A DNA stretch of 64,000 nt from Romanomermis culicivorax (taxonomy: Eukaryota > Nematoda > Enoplea > Mermithida > Mermithidae), in NCBI GenBank assembly GCA_963922205.1, contig CAWUHX010000069.1, positions 1,210,429 through 1,274,428 of the forward strand, written 5' to 3'. This document shows, piece after piece, positions 50,601 through 61,500 of the stretch. How positions within the stretch are numbered: position 1 is the stretch's first letter; every line of letters starts with the position of its first letter. A program made the position numbers and the translations under genes. The notes beneath the pieces were generated by a model. That model saw only the letters and a list, made by a program, of their open reading frames with translations, searched no databases and was not told the origin of the DNA.

Positions 50601-53600
50601 CGTAGTGTTCTAATCTGGTTTGGCATTGCTAGAAATACATGCAAACCTGACAGGGCCCTGATTTCAAAACATGACGTATGAAGACCACATGAGTTAACCT
50701 CTATGTCAGGATCATAGGAAATACTAGTTCCGCAAGATCCTGAACATCAAGATCAAAGTTTGTCATCAGACTTTTCTTGCATGTGATTGAAAGACATGCC
50801 TTAAGAATATTTGTTGAGCACGGGTTGCAAAAGAGTGGAGGAGAAATCTTTGTCTAACATCTCTTCAGATATGGTCAGTGCTGTCTGGGTGTAGCTTACC
50901 AAACGTGCACTAATCCAGCAAATTTCGTGGGCTTTCTTATTATTGTATTATAGTTTGTTTTTTATAAAATACTTCCAAATAGAAAAGTGACACAAATTAG
51001 TACTGTGGTCAATATCGTTTACATAAAGTTCTTACTGTAAAATTTTTCATTCGAAAAATTGCCAAAAATTAGGTCAGTATGCTCACCAATTTCCAGTCCT
51101 ACACGATATATTGTTTATCAGAAAATCGCAAAAATCTGAAATACTACTTGCTTTCCACTTTCATTATTTGGAAGCATTTCAAGAAAAACAGACTATATAT
51201 AACCATGCCATAAGTTGTTTAATCGAGAAAAAAATCCATGCTAATCCCACCATAAAATTGTCACAATGTACTGAAATTCTATGTCTAAAGAGAAAATATT
51301 ATAGATAAATTTCTCAAGCCTGCTCGGATTACCGAAGTAGGGTATTACCTTCAGCGAGGTCGTTTCTTTTGGACCATACCGTTCAATAATAAATTCAAAA
51401 CGACCCCTCACTGTAAATCATTTTTAACATAAACGTGTCAATAATTTACTGGTTTTACATTTTCAAGGTCTGCATATCCACCAGTGCTTTCCAAGTTGGT
51501 CACATGATCCGTCGACCGTTGCCATCCCCGTGGTCATATTCGCCAACTTTCTACATGCCGTCTCATACGTATGATCATAGGAATTTTTTCAGTCGATTAC
51601 ATTCTTTTTTACATGATGTCGAGGATGTGGCAACAACTGCTTACGTGGACTGGTCGATGGTAGGGGTCGAATTCGCCAAATATCATCCAAAAATGTCGCT
51701 GGATGTGTTGTTCGGCCATTCGAAGTTGGCCATGTTGCAGTTCCCGCAGTTGCTAGACTATACGCAGCCGTTAATGCGAGACCTTGTTTATGCAAGCATT
51801 GTATGCAAACGGAGTGCCCAACAAACAACGATAGACAAAGGTTTAGACGACTTTATTAACGACCCCGATTCTAGAGGCACTATCGTCGTAGCATTCGGAC
51901 ACATGGTCAAATGGAGCAAAGCACCGAACAATGTCACACACAATTTTTTACAGGCATTGAACATGCTGAAGGATTACAGGATAATTTGGCAGTTCGACGG
52001 AAATGCTAAGGAGCTACCTCTGGGGAAGCACATAAGGATTATGAAGTGGTTGCCACAAGTAAACTATTTATGTCTTCTTCCTCTTTCCATAATTTTCACT
52101 TGTTACACGCATTTAATCAGGGCAAACAGGTTTTTTACCCCCTTTGAATGGTAAGAAAAGTAAGAATAAAATGTTTGACTGTATTTTTATCTCATATAAT
52201 TGAAATTTTTGGGATGGGTTATTGGGGATACGGACAGTTCGCCCCCAGTAATTCGCCCCCAGCATTTCGTCCCCCACAATTTGCCCCCCCCCCGGTAATT
52301 CGCCCCCACTGCAGTTTGCCCCCGGTCAATTTGCCCCCAACACAATTCACCCCTGAGCAATTGGCCCCCGAACAATTCGCCACCAACACAATTCGCACCT
52401 GAGCAAATCGCCCCCCCCCCACGATTCTCCCCCAGTAATTGGCCCCCAATTCACTGTTTTTTAATTTAAAAAATTCAGATTTAAAAATAATTCCATCAAG
52501 TTGTTAGCAGTTATGTAATAGCATTTCTATACATCCATACACAATACCTAGAGATTTTTCCCAGCCAAAATAGCATGTTTATTTATGAATTCTGCATGTA
52601 GAGTGCAAGTATTATGTACAAGAAGAAAAAGATCTACAGTAGAGGTCCCCAAGGTCAGATTTTTCAGGTAGGGTAAAGTTGAAAATTTGCGGGGTAGTGT
52701 AGCAAAATGTCCACTAAACACGTCATTTTGTCTTAAATTAGGCAACTAGTGATCAATTTTCAGGACATTAGGCAGGGGTAATACCCCCTCATACTCCTCC
52801 CTATGGGGTAGTCTGATCTACAGCAATGTTCCAAATAAATGTCCACAAATAATTTTTTTAAATTTTCTTTGAATGTAAGATTTTCTTACTGATGCGGTTA
52901 GTACTAAGTCAGTATAAGCATTTTTTACTCGTACAGTCAGCAATACAGCGTTTGAGCAGTAGTTCCCTAGAATTGAAGTGGCCGGTTGCTTTTCCACTTG
53001 AAACAAAATGTGTGGCCGAGTTCAAAATGAAAGCTTGCAGCTATAGTTTATCTGACTGAAAATAATCAATTTCGACCAAAAATTTGTGAAAAATCTCAAC
53101 ACAGGCAATTTGCAAATTTATATTTTTTCAAGTTTGTAATGATAGTGTCCTAATCCCGTAAAACCATACCAAATTTTAGTCTAATGGCGTGAATACCTGG
53201 GAGAACTTACGCAGAACTTTAATTTGTATCATAGGCAGAATTGCGAGTCATTTATGTTCTTCGATCTGCATTTGTTTTTTATGTTTTTTGTTCCTTTTTT
53301 AGTTTAATTTTTTTCTTATATTTTTTTTGATTACTTTTTACTCATTCTCCTTTTCTGATTTTTTCCTCTATTCACCGTAGTGCATTATGCTGCAAAAAAT
53401 TATTTTTTCCAAGCCGAAAGTATTATATAACAAAATTGGGGAATTTGGCGTTTTCCGGGACTTTGGACTACCATATAATTGAATTGGGGCCATATTTTTA
53501 AAAAAGAAAAATCGAATTTGAGATTGCACCCCCAAGATGCTTAGGCCGAAGTATGGAGCTTGGATATGGCACGCCCATTGCTGGGCATAGTGAAACTGGG

Positions 53601-56600
53601 GGGCCTTAAAAAGTGCATGTTTTGCACGTTTTTGGGGCCCCACCGAGCACCGCTTGCAGACAGAGGCGAAATGACAAAATGCACCCCATAGTTCGCCCCT
53701 ATGCCCGAAATTATGAAAAAACCCGAAGGTTCTAGCTCTTACCATTTTGGTGCTAGGGTGGGGAGGACATGAAATTTGGGGTTAAGTATATTATAGGTTG
53801 ACGCTATCGCGCCACCTATGATGAAGCTGGAAAAAGAAAATCTGGAGATATATTACATAACATATCATGGAATTTCTGAAACCAGGTAAGTATAGTACCA
53901 GGGGCGAATAACTGGGTGCAAATTGGTCAGAGGGTGTGAGGGGCGAATTGTCCGGGGGCGAACTGCAATGGGGGCGAATTACCAGGGGTGAATTGTGGGG
54001 GACGAATTGCTGGGGGTGAATTACTGGGGGCGCATTGTCCTAGAACCGGGTTATTGAACAGATGCCTTTGAGAGAGGCAAAGGTTGTGCAGCTCAATGCG
54101 ACTTGAATTGGTAGGCCGACAGTAAACTCCGATGTTTTTTGCAAAAAAGATGAAGTGACAAGATTTTATGATGCCATGCACGAAACCCTAACATATTTCT
54201 TCGCCTGGTGTGCTCCTATCTTATACAGGGTGAGCCAAAAAAGGCGACTGCTACTGACTTCCAAAGTTTTCAAATGAGTGAAGCTTTTTTAATGCGGCTT
54301 CCTGCTGTCGATAGATTAATCATCTGGCATAGTAACTGCAAAGTTTCAGCCAGATACCTCGAATATTAATGGACTAGAAACAAAAGTATTAAACGTCAAT
54401 TTTTTGCAAAAAAATATTTAGAAAATTGACAAAAATTGACAAAATCAACATGTTTTACAGCAGAAAAGTACAATAGAACAATAGTACATAAGAACCATAT
54501 AACAACTCGAAACTACAAGAGAGCCATTTTAGTGTGTCCTACTTTCTGTTTCACCAACAATTTTAATCGTTTTTCGATGTGGTCAAGGACAGAATTGATT
54601 TTGTTTTTTTCCAATTTCAAAACAAATGCTCTTGATTTTGGCGAAACTTTGCCCCATATTGAAACAAGAAGTTAATGACTTTACTTACGTGTAACTTACA
54701 AATCTGGGTGATTTTTGAAGTATTATTGTCTGCAAATAGCTTTACCAAACTTTTTTTTACAATAGGACAACTTCTACTTTGATTTCACAACTTATAGTTT
54801 TTGAAAAATGACCACTCTTACCTGTTTGTACAGTAGCCATAAATGCTAGGAACATAAAATTTGGCCTTTGTAACAGTGACAAACAGGACATTCTAAGGGA
54901 CCAACTATATTGCAGTGCGGCGCCATACAGTGCCGTACGGCAAGTAAATACAGCAGTTAGGGGCCAACTATACTTCGCCGTACGGTGCCGTACAGTGCCA
55001 TACGCCACGTAAGTATAGCAGCTGCTTATCATTTTCATTTACTTATTATCATTTACCACCATACGGCGTGAAGTATAGTAGCCACTCATCAGGCGCCATA
55101 CGGCACCTCGCATGGCGCTGTACGGCGCGTGCGGCGAAGTATAGCAGCTTAATGTGGTGCCGTACAGCACCGTACACGGTGAAATATAGTTGGCCTCTTA
55201 GGCCCAAATTACAGAACGCAGGTAAAATAAAAGCAAGGTAAAAGTAAAATCTCGGGTAATGTAACCCATGTTTAACCCGCCATTTTAGCCGCCTTTTACC
55301 TACTATTTTACCCGTGATTCTACCCATCTTTAACCCAAAGTTTTACTTGCGATTTTACCCATGATTTTACCCGTCTTTTACCAACGATTTTACCCATGTT
55401 TAACTTGGAAATTTACCCGACTTTTTTAATTTTCGTATTACAGAACGTAGGTAGGTGGCGGGTTACCCAACCCATCATTTTTATATATGTTTTTCATGGT
55501 GAGCTTGTTTTTAGTCATATGAACAGGGTATCCCGAAAACTAAAATGCCGATATCTCACAATGAAACATTTCTTACGGTTCTAAGAAATAGCTCTCATGA
55601 CTATGCGCTACTTCCCTGATTATGTGAGCCATCCGCTCATGCTCCTGTAACTGTAGCTATCCTGAAATAAATATTATGCTTTACTGTGTTGTGTGCAGGA
55701 ATAAAATTCACACAAGGGAATTTTCTGACAGGATTACTGTGAGCGTAAAGGGTATTGGTTTGCTTAATAACCACTATTTAGAATTCGCCATGTGCCAGAG
55801 TGGTGAACTCACTGTGTTTTTTGATTGCAACTTCTAATACCATAAGACAAGCCATATTTTATATTTTTAAGATTTTCTGCTAAGCAATATGTCATTTAAG
55901 TGTGAAAATTTGTAAAACTTGGCAAGAATTTTTGAGTAAAAAATTCTTCAGCAAAGACTTAGTGCAAACGATTTTAAAGACAGTGTTAATTTTTCGATTT
56001 AAAAGCATTCTATAAAAACCAGACTATAGTGCATTTCAGTTGTTATAGCATAGATGGTATTTGTTTATTAACTCAAAGATCGTAGGAGTCATTTTTTTTG
56101 AGCCTAAGGAGAATTTTCTGGAAGATTATTCAAGCTTCAAACGTTTTCATCAAAAGCCACAATTTTCATCAGATTCACATATTAAAATCTTGATGAAAAA
56201 AACCCTGTTGATTCATCTCAACGGAGTTTGAAAAGCAAAAGATGTGTTTCAAAATTGTTGCACTATCGAGTAATAGTGTAGCTCGAAAAAGCGTTCTTCG
56301 ACAATAACCCACTGGTATCACAACTTTATGCTGATGCTGTTGTACTGAAATTTGTACAATGATGATCATTGAATTTCTGAAGAATCTAAATTTTCGGACT
56401 TGTGGTCATTGCAATTACTAACATCAGATTCAGTTTAACCTGCAACACATCGAAGACATGCATAGAACCAATCAAATCCGAGCCTTACGTGAAAAATATA
56501 AAATTCTTGTCAATATAACCCTGCTAATAGCAGGGTAAAATCATAGGTTATTTTCATGTCTTTTTCACCAACTTTTTACCCAACTTTTACCTTACCCACC

Positions 56601-59600
56601 TTCTGTAATCTCGATATGGGTAAAATCACGGGTTATTTTTTTCTACCGACGATTTTACCCGTCTTTAACCCACGATCTTACCCGCGATTCTACCCGATTT
56701 TTACCCAGCCTCAACCTACGATTCTACCCGAGATTTTACTCGACTTTTATTTACCTACGATTTACCCGCCATTTTACTCTTACTCTTATCCACGTTTAAC
56801 CCACTTTCTGTAATTTGGGCCTTATGCAGCAATCTGCATTATAAAAGCTTCATCCATCCGAAAGTTATGGAAGTCAGCACCGGTCGCCATTTTTTGTAGC
56901 ATGCGATCCTTAGCTTCTTATAATCGCCCTCTAAGACTAAGCTTAAATGAATCCATTTGCAAGAAATTCGAGGAACTTCCATGTACCGTATGTTTCGTGG
57001 TTTATGTTCTAGAATTTACTATTATTAGTTGGTGAATTTTAAATTATTCATTGGTTATCGTCGCCATAATTAACATTTGTTTCAGAGGCAGTGCGTTTGC
57101 AATATTGCACTGTATTCTGATGAATTTGAAAATTTATGTCACCAAAGTGCATTTCTTCTGACCAGAATTTTTTGATGAGTTCATTGGAAAATGGGGAATG
57201 ATGATTTTATGCACAGCTTTTCCACACGGATCATTCGCCATTTCGAGAAAAGGATCAAAATTTTTTTTGGCATTTTTGACAAGTCGTTTTTTGCTTGTAA
57301 ATGCCGACAGATGCTTAGAAATGATTTTTTGTGTTTGTTCGAAGATTCTTATGTTTTTATCAAATATCAGGAAAAATGAGAATTTTTGAGTTTAGTTGAG
57401 ATAACGACAAAAATACAACAAAAGAGATGATTTTCAAACAGACTTGGAAATGTATTTTATGTATTTTAATATCACGCAAGGCACTGGAAAGAACTTTTGG
57501 ATTATGATATTCTAAAAAGGTGGAATGTGAATCTTTTCAGCATTTATTTCATAGGCGAAAGGTCTAATTTTACAGGTAATTCAACCCTTTTGACCACAAA
57601 AAGATTCTAAGAAATCGAATCAACTATCTCAGACTGGTTGCCATTGCACGAAAAATTCTGCCGATTTCCAGTTTCAAGTACTGCAAGTGAATGTAGTTTA
57701 AGCACAACATGATATATTTTTACAGATTCATGACAAAAAACCAGTCCTGGGAAAAATATTGTTACGTAGTAACTTCGATTAGCTTTGATTTAATTTGTAA
57801 ATTTTTACTATTGACACGCTTTTGAAAAAAGCGGTTTTTTCACAGGCTAGCAGGAATTTTGTCTGGAGGGCCCGGGCACAGGCTAGGCCCGAGCTGAGAG
57901 TACGATCTGGGCGGACTGATCCAAGCCAAATTTTTGTGGAGTCAACTCCAACCTTGGTCCGACCATTGTCTACTAATTTGACGTTTGTACAAAACGATGA
58001 ATGAATCGGGGTGCTGACTGGCAATCCATCGGAGGTCGGAGAGCCTTCGGCTTCATCAATACTGATATCAAATGATAATAATCTCAAGTCTTCGTTGATC
58101 ATGTTTTTGCTGATTTCGAACAATACTGATATCGAGGTATCACGTTGAAGCACGCATAAGATTTGGATCGCAATAATTCACGCATCTCTGAAATTAACAA
58201 AACAGACCGTAATTTTCTGATCAATACTAAGTTCCAAAACGACTAAGTTACAAAATTTACACATTTTTTCCAATTTGTCTCGGAATTGGATGACGCTTGA
58301 CGTTATTGGATATATGAAATACACTGGCATGCTCTAGAAATCGAGGGCTGAGCTGCTGTATCACAGGATATATCTAAAGCTCTCGCTCGCTCCACCAATA
58401 ACAACAATTGATTCATTCGGCCTTATACCACTATTGGTTCCTAAGGGGCCAACCATACTTCGCCGTACGGTGGTAAATGATAATAAGTAAATGAAAACGA
58501 TCAGTAGCTACTATACTTACGTGCCGTACGGCACTGTACGGCACCCTACGGCACCTTACGGCGAAGTATAGTTAACCCCTAATTCATTCAGGTTTTAAAT
58601 CAAAACCTGAATGGGGCTACCTGATCTTTGTGGATCATTTCATTCCCTGTGCAAACGTCAGTGGTCTTTTTGAAGACCTGTAGTAAATCCACCTTTTGAT
58701 CGCATATATCCAATCGCAATTGATCTCTAGAACGAGAAAAAATGATCCATGGTACGAGGTCAAAAGAGTGATCATCATAAATGCACGGGGGGAGTTGGGG
58801 GTTTTGATCTCCAGCAGATTCTTGCTGACCCCCAGCAGATTTGACTCCCCCAACAATGATTGAGAAGTTAACGAATGAAAATGAGCAAGAGAGAAGAGAA
58901 AGTCATCGTAAGAATGGAAATCATGCTGTAGTTTAACAACTTTTCTAAACAAAGCATACTTGATTCCAAAGGAATAACATTAAAACTATAAAAAGTGCTG
59001 CCTAAGCAAATTATTTCACATATATGTTGTTTGAATGTTAGAAAACCTTTCTAAAGGCCCTGTCATACTTCGCCGCGCGGTGCCGCGTGGTGGCTTGTCA
59101 TACTTCGCCGCGCGGTACCGCGCGGGGTGCCGCTTTTTTACTTTTGGATTTTGCTCTTCTCAAAAAATGTGTATTGGTTTAGTTGAAACCTGACGGGGCG
59201 CCGCAAAAATTACAAAAACCTATTCATACTTCAAAGGCGGTATCACGCGGCGCCGGCCGGCACCGCGCGGCGCCGCGCGGTGAAGTATGACAAGGCCTTA
59301 AGACCTTTCTTTTCATTATCAAGAACTAAAAAAAATTTTGTGTTCCACCCTCCCCCCATCTTGGCTGACACCCAGCAGAATTTCTATCCTGTGCATGTAT
59401 GGTTATCATTACCTTTTGTTGAAGGAATAACGTAACGACGATTGGAAAATAAGTTACAAAAAATAACACTTAACACCACATGACAACGATGAACGGGTAA
59501 ACCCAGAATGACAAACACAAAGTTTTACTGAACATCAACCTCTTACTGTATGCAAAAATATGTATCGGAAAAAGACGCTATCAAATATTATGCATAGAAG

Positions 59601-60304
59601 TGCTTAAATGCAGGGGATAAAGTGAAAAGCTTCAAGATAGAAAATGAGAAAATAATCCACAGTACAAAACTTACGGTAAAATTGATGAGTGTGAAGGAGC
59701 GTTGACACCCTGTTATACGAACAACTTATTCATTTTGACAACGTTTGACCAAAGTTTGTTTGGAATCCTCAGATTTTTCTTCTTGTTCATGGAAATCCTG
59801 CATTTTAAAAGGTCCATTTTTCAGGAATCTCTCCTCCATGACTCTCATACGAAACTGTTCATTAGCCATGGTGGTCTCAAGAGCGTAGTCGAAACAATTT
59901 GTGCTGGTGTCCCCGCTTTGGTCGTGCCTTTTTTCGCCGAACAAATTCGTAATGCTCACTTGATGGAAAAAGCTGGCGTTGGTGTAGTAATATCGAAATT
60001 TGAGTTGACGATCGATAATTTGTTGATTAAATCGCGCCAAATTTTGAATCAAGACATTTATAAACGAAAAATTGATAAATTACGTGATTTTATAAGTGAT
60101 CGAATTACGGATCCAAATTTCAATGCCATGTTCTGGATGGAATTTCTTGTTCGTCATCCAAATTTGGATGACAAGAAATTCTTGAGATTACGTGCTAGTT
60201 ATATGTCAATTGTCCAATATTTGATGATAGACGTTTTGCTTATAGCGATTGCTTGCATATTAGCATGCGTGACTGTTGTTTTTTATCTATGTAAATACAA
60301 TTGA
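47508..60304 (+). CDS. UDP-glycosyltransferase B, 4 exons
   Basis: Exons: 47508-47646, 49166-49524, 51468-52058, 59825-60304; 522 residues. It is a paralogue of UGT-A with the same role and topology. It has a signal peptide (1-21), catalytic His35 (TLDSHRKSIYPLAS), Asp148 (KWDLIVNDVIFSP), the signature split as MKWLPQ / FISHGGLKSVVETICAGVP with FFAEQIRNAH, and a C-terminal helix (LLIAIACILACVTVVFYL) with a short KYN tail. Exons 1 and 2 match UGT-A in length to the base. Exon 3 is 9 bp and exon 4 is 15 bp shorter. All junctions are GT-AG and in phase. Intron 3 is 7.8 kb of nested repeats. No lesion is seen, so both copies appear functional and may differ in acceptor specificity through exons 2-3. 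Confidence 0.92.
47700..48880. mobile_element. Foldback element with inverted arrays of TTGAGCGATTCCCAA words, in UGT-B intron 1
   Basis: Left block 47710-47890 has GAATTCCCAGTTGAGCGATT-type words; right block 48764-48870 has the inverse (AATTGGGAATTCGCTCAGTT). Between them, a pyrimidine-rich left arm (about 47920-48150) matches the inverse of a purine-rich right arm (about 48540-48740). For example, GTGCTTTCTTTCATTTT and TTTTTTGCTCACGA pair with their complements. It has no gene; the phenylalanine-rich open frames are translated poly-pyrimidine. Confidence 0.82.
49166..49524 (+). CDS. UGT-B exon 2
   Basis: 359 bp, residues 47-166 (acceptor TTTTTTTCAG, donor ATG/GTAATT). It begins GKRGHNVTIFMAGFPIVNKE. 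Confidence 0.9.
49601..49672 (-). other. tRNA-like sequence
   Basis: The minus strand reads GTGGTGTGGTGGTCTAGTGG (A-box-like), then CAGC-CCGGAAT-GCTG as a 7-base anticodon-like loop (GGA), then AGGCTCGACTCC (B-box-like). The T stem pairs only weakly and the acceptor stem is poor. It is therefore more likely a tRNA-derived SINE or pseudogene than a working tRNA-Ser. Confidence 0.45.
50262..50341 (-). other. tRNA-like sequence
   Basis: The minus strand has GTGCGGCTCAGTTAGCGCAG (an excellent A box) and GAGGGTTCGAGCATGTC (a good B box) about 40 bp apart. The anticodon arm is not convincing. Probably the head of a tRNA-derived SINE. Confidence 0.5.
50948..51197. mobile_element. MITE-A copy in UGT-B intron 2
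   Basis: Full length: ends TATAGTTTGTTTTTTATAAA and AAGAAAAACAGACTATA. It is the copy closest to the family consensus in this window. Confidence 0.88.
51468..52058 (+). CDS. UGT-B exon 3
   Basis: 591 bp, residues 167-363, phase 0. It begins VCISTSAFQVGHMIRRPLPS after acceptor CATTTTCAAG and ends RIMKWLPQ at donor GTAAAC. It is about 60 percent identical by eye to UGT-A exon 3. Confidence 0.9.
52235..54045. mobile_element. Foldback element with inverted arrays of CAATTCGCCCCC words, in UGT-B intron 3
   Basis: Left array 52238-52450: about 18 units such as AGTAATTCGCCCCC. Right array 53895-54045: the inverse, such as GGGGGCGAATTACCAGGGG. The outer ends read GGACAGTTCGCCCCCAG and the inverse of GGACAATGCGCCCCCAG. 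The 1.4 kb middle has no recognised gene; a 125-codon minus frame (53745-53368) lacks any known motif. Confidence 0.8.
54897..54959. mobile_element. GTACGG-word MITE, truncated copy
   Basis: It begins TAA/GGGACCAACTATATTGCAG and carries CCGTACGGCAAGTAAATACA, then meets TTA and the start of a fuller copy. It probably represents insertion of one GTACGG MITE into another. Confidence 0.6.
54960..55197. mobile_element. GTACGG-word MITE (TTA target), copy 2
   Basis: The ends are GGGGCCAACTATACTTCGCC and the inverse of GAGGCCAACTATATTTC, with TTA on both sides (54957-54959, 55198-55200). Its interior resembles copy 1 (CATACGGCGTGAAGTATAGT; GTGCGGCGAAGTATAGCAGC). Confidence 0.8.
55201..56821. mobile_element. 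GATTTTACCC-word element (TTA target)
   Basis: The ends are GGCCCAAATTACAGAACGCA and the inverse of GGCCCAAATTACAGAAAG, with TTA on both sides (55198-55200, 56822-56824). Subterminal arrays of GATTTTACCCG and TTTAACCCAC words lie at 55240-55430 and 56560-56800. A decayed MITE-A (about 55840-56028) sits inside. No transposase is recognised. It is the largest TWA-target element here. Confidence 0.82.
56900..58440. other. Part of UGT-B intron 3, no gene recognised
   Basis: AT-rich. About 57840-57970 is more GC-rich and both strands stay open there, without a recognisable motif. Around 57230-57310 there is partial similarity to the E1 subterminal region (AAATTTTTTTTGGCATTTTTGACAAGTCGTTTTTTGC). 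Confidence 0.3.
58445..58579. mobile_element. GTACGG-word MITE (TAA target), short copy 3
   Basis: The ends are GGGGCCAACCATACTTCGCC and GGCGAAGTATAGTTAACCCC, with TAA on both sides (58442-58444, 58580-58582). At 135 bp it is the minimal form. Confidence 0.88.
58776..59401. mobile_element. CATACATGCAC-type transposon (8-bp TSD), interrupted copy
   Basis: The ends are CATAAATGCACGGGGGG and CCTGTGCATGTATG, with flanks GTGATCAT and GTTATCAT (7 of 8). It contains GACCCCCAGCAGA words and aligns with 35284-35642. It is interrupted by a GCGCGG MITE at 59055-59298. Confidence 0.88.
59055..59298. mobile_element. GCGCGG-word MITE (TAA target)
   Basis: The ends are AGGCCCTGTCATACTTCGCC and the inverse of AGGCCTTGTCATACTTCACC, with TAA on both sides (59052-59054, 59299-59301). 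It is filled with CCGCGCGG and GGCGCCG words. It is a sister family of the GTACGG MITEs, sharing the subterminal CATACTTCGCC. Confidence 0.88.
59410..59824. other. End of UGT-B intron 3
   Basis: AT-rich intron sequence leading to the acceptor CCATTTTTCAG. No repeat family recognised. Confidence 0.6.
59825..60304 (+). CDS. UGT-B exon 4
   Basis: Residues 364-522. It begins ESLLHDSHTKLFISHGGLKS and contains the UGT signature, FWMEFLVRH, LRASYMSIVQYLMIDV and the membrane anchor. An open frame upstream of the acceptor is intronic. Confidence 0.92.
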   Translation, partial: ESLLHDSHTKLFISHGGLKSVVETICAGVPALVVPFFAEQIRNAHLMEKAGVGVVISKFELTIDNLLIKSRQILNQDIYKRKIDKLRDFISDRITDPNFNAMFWMEFLVRHPNLDDKKFLRLRASYMSIVQYLMIDVLLIAIACILACVTVVFYLCKYN

Positions 60305-60460
60305 TATGACAAGTGGTCTAAGAACGACGGCCAGCCGAAAAAGCTTGAAGTAACATAATTAGACAAGCTAGGATGTTAAGGTCAATTCAGTTAAATAGCC
60401 AATTTACTCTGTAATCCATTTTTCCAAAATGAGTTTAGCAAAAAAGATTTTCGTGTAAAT

Positions 60461-60466
60461 AATAAA
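60461..60466 (+). other. Poly(A) signal of UGT-B
   Basis: AATAAA 157 bp downstream of the UGT-B stop. Confidence 0.5.
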
Positions 60467-60769
60467 AACGCGAGTACATGGCCAACATTTTTTCTCAGGT
60501 TGACTGTGGCAGTCAGGACTGTAATTTGAAAAAAGAAAATGTTGGCATATTAGACACATGTTATTTGCCTTTCGAGACTCATTTGAAAATCAACAGAGTA
60601 TAGCTTATAACCTTAAATTCCATCTACAGTAAAATCATATGCACTCGTTTATACACTACTTTTGTCCGTGTCGATCCCTACTTATTTCGAAAACTTATTG
60701 CGATCATGCTTTATTACTAATACAAAATTAGTGAATGGAACTATGAAAATTTGAGTTTGCAGCTACAAT

Positions 60770-61320
60770 CGTTGATTTTTAAACTGACGAGCATGTGTAT
60801 CAATATACTGAACGTATCGGTATTCAGTATGTGCCATCCCGAATGTATCAGTATTCTGAACGGTTCTACACAACAAGGCAAGACTTCTCTGTACATCGAA
60901 CATATCGGTATCCCAAATTCATTGGTGTCACGAAAGTATAGACATCCCGTGCGTATCAGTATCCCAAACAGTGTTCAAAATAAAATAAAACTCTTCTGTA
61001 GACCGAACGTATCGGTACCCTGAATAATGCCAGAGGCTAAACCTAACCTTAAGCCTTAGCCTAACCCTAAGCCAAACCCCTGACAAACTTTTGGTGACAT
61101 CGGGCAAAATGAGAGTTAATAACATGGACACCCGTACGTTTCAGTATTCCGAATCTATATTCCGAACCGTAAAAAATTTTCTGTAGACCAAACGTTTCGG
61201 CTCCCTGAATAATGTTAGTGCCTAAGCCTGATCCTAAGCCTAAGTCTAAGTGTAAGCCAAAGCCAAAAGTCAAAGCCAAAGCCTAATCCTATGCCCAAAA
61301 GACTAAGCCTAAAGGGTCGT
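60770..61320. repeat. GTATCGGTATTC word repeat with GCCTAA telomere-like runs
   Basis: Two diverged units of about 190 bp (about 60940-61127 and 61128-61320) each contain TCTGTAGACCGAACGTATCG-type sequence followed by degenerate CCTAAG/GCCTAA runs (TTAGCCTAACCCTAAGCC; GCCTAAGCCTGATCCTAAGC). Earlier GTATCAGTATTC words begin at 60810 and recur at 63460-63550. No coding sequence is seen. Confidence 0.7.
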
Positions 61321-61500
61321 TTACACATGCCTTTTCCGACAAAACGGTACGGAACGAAATGCAATCGACACAACCTAACCGAACGAATGGGAAATTTCCG
61401 TTCCGTTCCGTTCGGTTGGAGTTTACCATTGGTCGTTGGTTTCTGACTATAGGGAATTCAGACGCAGCCGCTTTACACAAAAAGTTGTCCTGTGCGTAAA
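61313..61500. repeat. CGGAACGG-word block, partial MITE
   Basis: It starts TAA/AGGGTCGTTTACACATGCC and contains AAACGGTACGGAACGAAATG and TTCCGTTCCGTTCCG, as in 26265-26496. A clean right end was not found. Confidence 0.55.

Larger units (their letters stand above)
54226..56899 (-). mobile_element. MITE-B, copy 3, split by two Harbinger-type elements
   Basis: The left part is 54226-54893 (start CAGGGTGAGCCAAAAAAGGC, TA before it). The right part is 56825-56899 (TGCAGCAATCTGCATTATAA, then GTCAGCACCGGTCGCC). Together they align in reverse with copy 1. The insertion point is the TAA of GACATTCTAATGCAGC. Confidence 0.85.

Noticed and set aside
52238..52450. CRISPR-like or satellite array of CAATTCGCCCCC
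   Set aside because: There are no spacers, and an inverted partner array lies at 53895-54045, which fits a foldback element.
53368..53745. 125-codon minus-strand frame inside the CGCCCCC element
   Set aside because: No recognisable domain, no splice context, and located in the middle of a repeat.
57779..58153. 124-codon minus-strand frame in UGT-B intron 3
   Set aside because: The opposite strand is also open, composition is driven by a local GC patch, and no motif is present.
59702..59824. N-terminal extension of the UGT-B exon 4 frame
   Set aside because: It is upstream of a clean TTTTTCAG acceptor, and the homologous UGT-A exon starts at the same codon after its own acceptor.
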